Shown here: piece after piece, positions 57,950-64,000 of the stretch
Layout: each line of letters starts with the position of its first letter
Numbering within the stretch: the first letter of the stretch is position 1
Assembly (NCBI RefSeq): GCF_002848345.1
Contig: NZ_CP025429.1
Coordinates: 2,976,001-3,040,000 of the forward strand
DNA length: 64,000 bases
Direction: 5' to 3'
Origin: Chromobacterium sp. ATCC 53434
Lineage (GTDB): Bacteria > Pseudomonadota > Gammaproteobacteria > Burkholderiales > Chromobacteriaceae
Translations under genes and position numbers: made by a program
The notes under the pieces: model-generated
What the model was told of the DNA's origin: nothing
Databases searched by the model: none
The model's input: the letters and a program-made list of their open reading frames with translations, nothing else

Positions 57950-59131
57950 ATGAACCACAGCGTTCTGGGGTTTAACGGGGAGCGTCCAGATCCCGTCCAT
58001 CACGCCGCTCATCTGGGCAATGGCTACCGGGCCTACAGTCCGGCGCTGATGCGCTTTCACTGTCCGGACGATCTGAGTCCGTTCGGCGCCGGCGGGGTCA
58101 ACCCCTACGCCTATTGCGCCGGGGACCCGGTGAACCGGGCGGACCCGAGTGGACATCTAAGTTGGATGGCCTGGACCGCGATAGGCCTGGGGGTGGCGGG
58201 CCTGGCGCTGGCGGCCGTGACCAAGGGGGCGTCGATTATCGTTTCCGGCGGGCTCATTTCCGCGCTACAAAGCGCTTCGGCCGCATCGATAGCGATGAGC
58301 ACGCTGGCTGTGGTTTCAGACGTGACGGCGATAGCCTGTGGCGCGACGGAAGAGAGCAATCCCCAGGCATCGGCAATTCTGGGGTGGGTGTCATTGGCGA
58401 CAGGAGCCGCGTCGATTGGGACCGGTCTTGGCAGAGCGGCCGCTATCCACCGATCCGCCGGCATGGCGAAAACATTGCCGGGGGGCTCGGCAAACCTCTG
58501 GCGGGCCGGGCGATATACGCTGGATGACGGATATGTCGCACTGGGACAGGATATCCGGAATCTGAAAACCATAGGCTCACATGGTATTGCGATGGAGGAT
58601 GACACCACCCACTTCGCCTATCTATTCGATGACGACTACAAGGGCGCTGCTCGGCTGAACATCATTGCGCACGGCCGCAATGACGTGAGCCGCTTGTCGG
58701 TTCCTCTGCTCGATCACGCAACGGGCCTGTCTGAGGTTTACGGCCCTGAAGCTTTTGCGTGCCAAATCAAGGAAAGAACCGGGATCGCCTATGAGAACTA
58801 CCGATACGCGCGGCTAATCATTTGCCGCTCGGCGGATCCGATTGGTGGCAGTGTCTTCGCCCAGCATTTTGCGGACTTTACCGGTTTGACAGTCAAAGCC
58901 TATTCCGGCCAGGTCAAGATCGCGCGCGATGTTTTGGGCACGATTGCGGCGTCGACGGGCGCTAGCAACTTTTTCAGCGCCGCCGCCCTTGATGCCGGCG
59001 CCGTCAATGCGCGCTTCATGCGCCTCAAACCCTGGTTTGGCGGAGACAAGGAGTTTTTCAGACTGCATCCGGAACGGACATCCCGGATATTCACGCCCTC
59101 CCAGACGGGATTGCTCGATCTTCCGGTCTAA
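57950..59131 (+). CDS. Short RHS-core protein 2 with candidate clan-CD peptidase C-terminus
   Basis: Protein of 393 residues with the same first 70 residues as its neighbours (MNHSVLGFNGERPDP, GNGYRAYSPALMRFHCPDDL, PVNRADPSGH) and the same hydrophobic middle. The C-terminal 200 residues contain RLNIIAHGRNDVSRLSVPLL (His241-Gly242) and YRYARLIICRSADPIGGSVF (Cys292), followed by LTVKAYSGQV. The strand-HG then strand-C layout about 50 residues apart is that of caspase-like and MARTX/TcdB cysteine protease domains. AGGAAG precedes the ATG. No immunity gene follows. Confidence 0.85.
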   Translation: MNHSVLGFNGERPDPVHHAAHLGNGYRAYSPALMRFHCPDDLSPFGAGGVNPYAYCAGDPVNRADPSGHLSWMAWTAIGLGVAGLALAAVTKGASIIVSGGLISALQSASAASIAMSTLAVVSDVTAIACGATEESNPQASAILGWVSLATGAASIGTGLGRAAAIHRSAGMAKTLPGGSANLWRAGRYTLDDGYVALGQDIRNLKTIGSHGIAMEDDTTHFAYLFDDDYKGAARLNIIAHGRNDVSRLSVPLLDHATGLSEVYGPEAFACQIKERTGIAYENYRYARLIICRSADPIGGSVFAQHFADFTGLTVKAYSGQVKIARDVLGTIAASTGASNFFSAAALDAGAVNARFMRLKPWFGGDKEFFRLHPERTSRIFTPSQTGLLDLPV

Positions 59132-59232
59132 TCGTTTCGAAAGCATTGCCCTTCCTCCCCCCTCCTTGCAACAACTGCGCTCACCGCTCCGCCACAGGAG
59201 CCGACAAACAAGCAGAGGCGATCTGCAAGAGT

Positions 59233-59313
59233 TTTCTGATATCAAGCCTTGCCCAGAACAAGGCGTAGAGGCCGCATGCTGAAATCCCGCCTGTTATGTC
59301 AGGAAGAAAAACC
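59233..59313 (+). repeat. Leader repeat before RHS gene 3
   Basis: Second copy of the leader at 57868-57949, differing at a few bases (GATATCAAGCCTTGCCC, AACAAGGCGT, CCCGCCTGTTATGTCAGGAA). Confidence 0.85.
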
Positions 59314-60375
59314 ATGAACCACAGCGTTCTGGGGTTTAACGGGGAGCGTCTAGACCCCGTCCATCACACCGCTCATCTGGGCAATGGCCACCGGGCCTAC
59401 AGTCCGGCGCTGATGCGCTTTCACTGCCCGGACGATCTGAGTCCGTTCGGCGCCGGCGGGGTCAACCCCTACGCCTATTGCGCCGGGGACCCCATCAACC
59501 ATGCGGATCCAACGGGACACCATAGTTTCTGGGGCTGGCTGGGCATAGGCGTGGGAGTCAGCCTGGGGGTTTTACTGACACCGGTATCCGCGGGCTCCTC
59601 ACTGGCCGCGACCCTGTCCATCGTATCGATTGCAAGCGCGGTGGCCGCTACCGGCCTGGCAATCGCGCAACAGTTTGTAGAAGCGTCCAATCCCAAGCTA
59701 GGCGCCGCATTGGGATGGGCGGCACTGGGGGCAGGCATCTTGAGCGGATTGAGCTCCGCAGCGCTTGCCAGGCTCACGCCAGAAGCCAAATCGTTGGCTA
59801 GCCTGCTGAAAGGCGTCAGCAACCGCCCGTTTGGCGGGCTAATGATGAGCGGGGATGCTGCGGGCGACTCGGCAGGAACGGCTGCCGGGAGAACAGTGGC
59901 AGAGCATGGCAAGCTTGTTTCTCAAAAAAGCAATGTGGCGATCTACGACTTAGGTGAGAAATTCAAAAAAGTTTTCTCATCGCCCGATTGGAGAATAGAA
60001 AACGAATATCGGATACATAAACTATATCATGGCGAAGAATCCGCAAAAATGCCAAGCCCAACAACCATCATCACCAAAAGAGTGGCAGGCACTCCTGTAC
60101 AAAACGGGCAATGGAAATTCACGCCCATAGACCGCGAGAACTTACTAGGCGCGGTAAAAAAAGCACATGCTCTTAAAATTTACCACGGTGATTTACATTT
60201 AAACAATATACTATTCGACGAGGGCCGTCGTGAGTTCAACCTAATCGACTTTGGCCATTCCATTCACCCAGCAAATGATGGGTTGCTCAATATGGAGTTT
60301 GAGGATTTTCAGGCGTTCATGGAGAATAAATGGGCAAGATTTGAAAGCAGCCCGCCACTCGAAAGAATATCCTGA
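59314..60375 (+). CDS. Short RHS-core protein 3 with protein-kinase-like C-terminus
   Basis: Protein of 353 residues. The first 69 residues again form the RHS tip (GNGHRAYSPALMRFHCPDDL; cleavage motif PINHADPTGH), followed by a hydrophobic region to about residue 190. The last 150 residues look like a small kinase: strand with VAIYDLGEKFKKVF (candidate ATP lysine), helix IENEYRIHKLYHG (candidate helix-C glutamate), hinge ITKRVAGTPV, catalytic loop IYHGDLHLNNILFD (Asp293) and the metal motif LIDFGHS (Asp312). The DNA from 59930 on is more AT-rich than the 5' part, suggesting a recently acquired C-terminal cassette. Confidence 0.85.
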   Translation: MNHSVLGFNGERLDPVHHTAHLGNGHRAYSPALMRFHCPDDLSPFGAGGVNPYAYCAGDPINHADPTGHHSFWGWLGIGVGVSLGVLLTPVSAGSSLAATLSIVSIASAVAATGLAIAQQFVEASNPKLGAALGWAALGAGILSGLSSAALARLTPEAKSLASLLKGVSNRPFGGLMMSGDAAGDSAGTAAGRTVAEHGKLVSQKSNVAIYDLGEKFKKVFSSPDWRIENEYRIHKLYHGEESAKMPSPTTIITKRVAGTPVQNGQWKFTPIDRENLLGAVKKAHALKIYHGDLHLNNILFDEGRREFNLIDFGHSIHPANDGLLNMEFEDFQAFMENKWARFESSPPLERIS

Positions 60376-60495
60376 AGATTGTGCGATAGGTGAGGACATA
60401 TTGTCGGCCTACCGTGGCAACCGCCTGACCGTCTCCGCCAAGAAAAAGGTCCGCCGTCGCGGGCCTTTCGCCCCCCAGGGCGCATCGCTCATGCC

Positions 60496-61155
60496 TCACG
60501 ACCCAAGCGTGAATTTGTAGACATTGCCGGCTTCGACAAAGGCCGCGCTGCACACATTCCCAGCCTCGACATACATACCGCCCTTGATTGCATACTCGGT
60601 AAAAGACACGCCCGCAGGCTCATCATTGCCGTCCTGGTAACGGTATTGGACTTTGTCGAAAGCGGGCAAACCCGCCTTCATGCGAACGCCCAGGCAGGAG
60701 GCAAACAGGGTTGGCAACTTCCACGCTTGGCGCTGTTTGCTCAGTTGGATGAGATAGACCGATTTGTGGCGTACGGCGGTGCCGGAGGCCGAGGGCGGCG
60801 TCCCCTCAATGCAGGCCCAGCCATCGGCAAAATAAGCCTCCGCGCCTCGGCCAAGGTCTTCAGCGTTGATCACCTCGCCGGGAAAGGCTTTTACCGAACG
60901 CATCCGCAGGGCCTTCCCATCGATCTTGATCCAACCATCGTGCAGCTCCACGGCATGCGGCCGGCCGGCATCGCGTCCAGTCCAGCCATAAATGACAGCC
61001 TCGGAGCCTTCGCTGCCGAACGGCGCCAGTCCATGGCTGCCACCGCGAAACAGCTGGCCAGGCAGCGTGCTGTAGTAGGCCTCGTATCCATCGAAAAGCT
61101 TGTCGGCCTGCGCCGCAGAGGGCAGGCAAAGCACAATCCAGGCAAGTCTTTTCAT
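60496..61155 (-). CDS. Hypothetical exported protein
   Basis: Protein of 219 residues with a signal peptide (MKRLAWIVLCLPSAAQA, cleavage before DKLF); GGGGG precedes the ATG at 61153-61155. The mature part reads DGYEAYYSTLPGQLFRGG, VIYGWTGRDAGRPHAVELHD, GWACIEGTPPSASGTAVRHK and SCLGVRMKAGLPAFDKVQYR, with two to four cysteines. No family recognised. It converges on RHS gene 3. A role as immunity protein is possible because of location only, but its export and opposite strand make this weak. Confidence 0.75.
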   Translation of the reverse strand: MKRLAWIVLCLPSAAQADKLFDGYEAYYSTLPGQLFRGGSHGLAPFGSEGSEAVIYGWTGRDAGRPHAVELHDGWIKIDGKALRMRSVKAFPGEVINAEDLGRGAEAYFADGWACIEGTPPSASGTAVRHKSVYLIQLSKQRQAWKLPTLFASCLGVRMKAGLPAFDKVQYRYQDGNDEPAGVSFTEYAIKGGMYVEAGNVCSAAFVEAGNVYKFTLGS

Positions 61156-61291
61156 CGCTACGCCCCCTTCTCGACATTGCAAACAGATCGGCACCAAACG
61201 TCCAACTGAGAAAGGCCACCCCGTAGTGGTCTGTCCCATTCCCCGTGGACACTAACTTAAGGTGGATAATCCCCACCAAGGAGCAGTGTTC

Positions 61292-61585
61292 ATGACCAAG
61301 ACCAGACGTACTTTCCCGGAGGCCCTCAAGCGCGAAGCGGTTGAGCAGGTACTTGCCGGCACCCCGTTACGGCATGTTGCCCAAGCCTTCGACATTACCG
61401 AGTCGCTGCTGGGCAAGTGGAAGCGTCAGCTCCAAGACGCCGGACCAGATGCCTTCCCTGGCCGAGGCAAACAGACCGGTGAAGCCGCCGAGCTCAAGCG
61501 ACTGCGGGATGAGCTGGCCCGCGTTACCATGGAGCGCGATGTCCTAAAAAAGGCGCTTGCCATCTTCTCGCAACCCACGAAGTGA
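61292..61585 (+). CDS. IS3-family transposase OrfA
   Basis: Protein of 97 residues with a helix-turn-helix (RRTFPEALKREAVEQVLAGT, LRHVAQAFDITESLLGKWKR) and a C-terminal leucine-zipper-like helix (ELKRLRDELARVTMERDVLK). The slippery A6G at 61546-61552 allows a -1 frameshift into orfB to make the full transposase. AAGGAG precedes the ATG. Confidence 0.93.
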   Translation: MTKTRRTFPEALKREAVEQVLAGTPLRHVAQAFDITESLLGKWKRQLQDAGPDAFPGRGKQTGEAAELKRLRDELARVTMERDVLKKALAIFSQPTK

Positions 61586-62451
61586 AATTCCGCGCGATTC
61601 ACGCTCTGTCGGGCCGCTACCCGGTAGCCCCGATGTGCCAACTGTTTCGTGTGTCCCGCAGTGGCTACTATGCGTGGCTACACCGCCCACCTTCGGCGCG
61701 AGAGATGGCGAACCGACAACTACTGCGCGAAATCCGGCTGGTGCATGCCGAGGTCAACGGTATTTATGGCCATCGGCGTATCCATGCCGAACTTCTTGCA
61801 CAGGGCTTCGTCTGCGGGCGACATCGCATCGCGGACTTGATGCGGCGAAACGGTATCAGGGTTAGAGCGCGTAAACGTTGGAGACCCGCGAGCGGTGGTC
61901 AACACCTTCTACCCGTGGCGCCCAATTTGCTGCAGCGACACTTTGCTGCTGGCGGCGACATCAATCAGCGCTGGGTGTCGGACATGACCTATATCCGAAC
62001 CGGTGAAGGGTGGCTGTACTTGGCGGTGGTACTCGACCTGTACTCCCGGGCGATAGTGGGCTGGGCCATGCATCATCGAATGCAGCAAGAACTGGTGCAT
62101 GCTGCCCTGACGATGGCAGTGGCGCGTCGCCAGCCTTCAGGAGAGGTAATTCTGCATTCGGACCGCGGGAGTCAGTACTGTGCCTTTGACTACCAGGCGT
62201 TGCTGAAGCGGCATGGGATAGTACCGAGCCACTCCCGCGCCGGGAACTGCTGGGATAATGCAGCGATGGAGAGCTTCTTCCGTTCACTGAAATCGGAACG
62301 TGTTTATCTGACCCACTACCGGAGCTACGAGGAGGCGCGTACAGATGTGTTTGATTACATCCGTTTTTACAATCACCAACGACGTCATTCGACCCTGGGG
62401 TATCTGACCCCGGTTGAGTTCGAACGCCGCCGCTCAGAGCTTAGCGCTTAA
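61582..62451 (+). CDS. IS3-family transposase OrfB (DDE integrase core)
   Basis: The catalytic part, 289 residues, with KFRAIHALSGRYPVAPMCQL, GIYGHRRIHAELL, and DDE residues in NQRWVSDMTYIRTG, VILHSDRGSQYCAFDYQAL and GNCWDNAAMESFFRSLKSER. A GTG start overlaps the orfA stop, but expression is probably by frameshifting from orfA. Complete, so the element may be active. Confidence 0.93.
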   Translation: MKFRAIHALSGRYPVAPMCQLFRVSRSGYYAWLHRPPSAREMANRQLLREIRLVHAEVNGIYGHRRIHAELLAQGFVCGRHRIADLMRRNGIRVRARKRWRPASGGQHLLPVAPNLLQRHFAAGGDINQRWVSDMTYIRTGEGWLYLAVVLDLYSRAIVGWAMHHRMQQELVHAALTMAVARRQPSGEVILHSDRGSQYCAFDYQALLKRHGIVPSHSRAGNCWDNAAMESFFRSLKSERVYLTHYRSYEEARTDVFDYIRFYNHQRRHSTLGYLTPVEFERRRSELSA

Positions 62452-62481
62452 CCCTCTGTCCATGGGGAGTGGGACAGACCA

Positions 62482-63161
62482 GACACCCCCCTTGATCTCT
62501 GAAGGCCTGCAAACGCATGCCTGGCAAGAAGGCGTAATAATACCGCCATTACTGGGCGGGTGCAGCTTATGCTTTGAGAGAAGCTCCAAAGTATTTCCCT
62601 AGACATGAAATGTCAATTGACTAATTGTCAATAAAGGGAAGGAGAGACATGCTGCGATAACACGGGCTGGCGATAGTCGTCAGAGCGCAAAACGATGCAA
62701 CTGCCAAGTGGAAAGAATATGTCGTCCTGGATCCAAAACCGGCCTAGAAGTGACAGTCAGTTGCGGCTTCCGATGGAGATTCGGCGAGATTTGGCAGCCC
62801 TCCCAAGGCCATCAACAACAAAGATAGCTCTGGCAACAAAGATTCGGTCAACAACACAAGCATGCTGACCAACCCGCGTGCGCTTTGGCTGCTTATCGGC
62901 CGAAGCGGTCGGTCATTGAGGGCTGAGTAAAGGTCCGCTTCAGGATATAAATCGGACATCCACCCTTGTTGTTGGGTGGATGTCCGGTTCCGACCCTAAG
63001 CGGAAATTGCCCGCCGGCTAGAAGAAGCGGACGTTAGGCGTCCATTGGAACGGCTGGCTAGCGAGGCAATCGGGCCGATGCCGCAGATGACCCGAAAACA
63101 CCCCCTTGATATTTATTTAAAATCAATGGCTTAAAATGATCTGCATGAGGGTAGTGAACCG
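62482..63161. other. Accessory gap after the IS3 element, no gene supported
   Basis: The 680 bases hold only short frames without ribosome sites or family features. Visible are a perfect hairpin at 62953-62986 and AT-rich DNA near 63105-63140. The stretch may be the remains of genes lost around the IS. Confidence 0.6.
62953..62986. repeat. Perfect 13-base inverted repeat
   Basis: CGGACATCCACCC and its exact complement are separated by TTGTTGTT. There is no T-run, so it is not a standard terminator; it could be a recombination or transposon-end-like palindrome. Confidence 0.75.
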
Positions 63162-64000
63162 CTAGGCTGGCCACTTTGTGTCTTTGAAGTAGCCAAGATC
63201 GGACTGAATGCCTTTAACCTTCTCGTCATCAGATGGATCCCAGATAGGCATGTGCAGGTAGAGAATGTCAGACGAGTGTCCGTGCTTGCCGGCCTGCGGT
63301 CGATCAATAGCAATGCCTACGATCGTTTTGACGCTCTTGCATCTTCCGCGAACAACGAAGCAACGAAGGAATAGCTCGCGGCTACGATGCTCGCGGTCGG
63401 AGGTGTCGCCAGTCGTGAAGACAAACGCGGTATCGTTGTCCGCGACTACGACTCTGGCCGCAACGCGCGCATGGTCAGGACGCAAGAACTCAAGGAGCGA
63501 GTCAGCAAGATTCGCGCGGTGCCCACGCGGCTGCAGCGCCATCGCGACGAGTGCCAGCTCGTTCTGCGTTACCTCATTTCGGAACATGTCGAACATTCCG
63601 CCGGTGAGGAGGTCGTCGACGTAGCTCTCGATCAGTCGATCCCACGCATACGACGACTCAAGGTCACGATTGCGAGCCAAATAGTCTGTGTGCTTGATCG
63701 TCGCGGCCCAGATCCCTTCGGTAATGATGGCGAGAACCGGATGGTTTGTAGCGGGATCGATCAGCCCAAAGTCAGATCCGTTCTGGACATAGAGAGCCAA
63801 CAGGTCCTCCGCTCCGCCACCAGAAAATACTGGTCGAACACCACGGTCAAAGATGTTCTCTACGGCACTCAGGTAGCGCACGAAGTCGGTAATAGTCGTC
63901 AATTCGCTAAATGCCGCCTCCAGACTCAGCTCATCCAAGAGATGGACGAAACCATGACCGAAATCGCCCCACTTCAGAGGTACTTCACCTCGACCTCCGA
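63162..64000 (-). CDS. Hypothetical protein, 5' end outside window
   Basis: The frame is open from the right edge to the stop at 63162, at least 279 codons; the start is not in the window, and the TTG at 63938 is probably internal because sequence such as VPLKWGDFGHGFVHLLDELS continues in frame. Further parts are SAVENIFDRGVRPVFSGGG, GMFDMFRNEVTQNELALVAM and FVFTTGDTSDREHRSRELFL. No membrane segment. Family not recognised. Its position in accessory DNA next to an IS suggests a mobile gene. Confidence 0.7.
   Translation of the reverse strand, partial: GGRGEVPLKWGDFGHGFVHLLDELSLEAAFSELTTITDFVRYLSAVENIFDRGVRPVFSGGGAEDLLALYVQNGSDFGLIDPATNHPVLAIITEGIWAATIKHTDYLARNRDLESSYAWDRLIESYVDDLLTGGMFDMFRNEVTQNELALVAMALQPRGHRANLADSLLEFLRPDHARVAARVVVADNDTAFVFTTGDTSDREHRSRELFLRCFVVRGRCKSVKTIVGIAIDRPQAGKHGHSSDILYLHMPIWDPSDDEKVKGIQSDLGYFKDTKWPA

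Larger units (their letters stand above)
61227..62481 (+). mobile_element. IS3-family insertion sequence
   Basis: Element of 1255 bases with inverted ends TGGTCTGTCCCATTCCCC and GGGGAGTGGGACAGACCA and two overlapping genes orfA and orfB. The flanks (GTAG and GACA) do not show a target duplication, so a rearrangement may have followed insertion. Confidence 0.9.

Noticed and set aside
60496..61155. Immunity protein for the RHS toxins
   Set aside because: It has a signal peptide, is on the opposite strand and has no link beyond closeness; not enough for the call.
62414..62602. Small frame crossing the right end of the IS3 element
   Set aside because: It joins the end of orfB in another frame to flanking DNA and has no ribosome site.

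Overview
The window looks like a GC-rich betaproteobacterial chromosome, most likely Neisseriales and close to Chromobacterium. This is inferred from gene content (fur/aat/bpt cluster, hmuUV, LiuR-type leucine catabolism, YpdAB/YhjX, RHS/TccC-like proteins) and from codon style; no database search was possible. Most of the window is ordinary, tightly packed core genome. A low-GC accessory island lies at about 41.0-46.9 kb and a toxin/insertion-sequence region at about 56.1-64.0 kb.

Layout. 0-5.2 kb: bpt, aat and fur on the minus strand diverge from bamE, dapB and the heme-type ABC transporter genes hmuU and hmuV, followed by a conserved hypothetical. 5.3-10.2 kb: the stress trio prkA (yeaG), yeaH and spoVR (ycgB). 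10.5-11.9 kb: an overlapping operon of a DUF2062 membrane protein, an ADP-ribose pyrophosphatase and a PilZ protein. 12-19.3 kb: a large acyl-CoA dehydrogenase, two paralogous small proteins, a YqhD aldehyde reductase, a YecA-like SEC-C protein and an acyl-CoA synthetase. 19.6-24.8 kb: liuR, a GNAT enzyme, a divergent EamA exporter/marR pair with three phased operators, a glutathione transferase and a flavin/ferredoxin fusion. 24.9-28.6 kb: a YpdA/YpdB two-component system and its probable target yhjX, whose upstream region carries an almost exact copy of the YpdB direct-repeat site.

29.3-39.9 kb is the leucine/isovalerate degradation operon (liuA, liuB, liuC, liuD, liuE and acetoacetyl-CoA synthetase), interleaved with three small accessory genes (SnoaL-like, TPR, GyrI-like). 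LiuR palindromes precede both liuA and the acyl-CoA synthetase at 19.3 kb. Upstream of liuD the start region exists in three copies, 121 bp apart, giving two 43-codon mini-ORFs whose stop codons fall just inside the next start. 48.2-55.6 kb is an acetone carboxylase operon (acxABC) with its divergent sigma-54 activator; a sigma-54 promoter and paired upstream palindromes are visible.

Mobile DNA. Five small inverted-repeat elements (MITEs) with TNA-type target duplications belong to two families; one family shares its ends with a decayed IS5-like element at 41.0 kb. An IS630 element has split a gene for a membrane protein with an OmpA-like C-terminus, and removing the IS restores one 637-codon frame. 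An IS3-type element lies at 61.2-62.5 kb. Next to it are three consecutive RHS-core proteins with the same N-terminus and different C-termini: two with a His...Cys pattern suggesting clan-CD (caspase/CPD-like) peptidases, and one with a protein-kinase-like catalytic core. No separate immunity gene lies between them.
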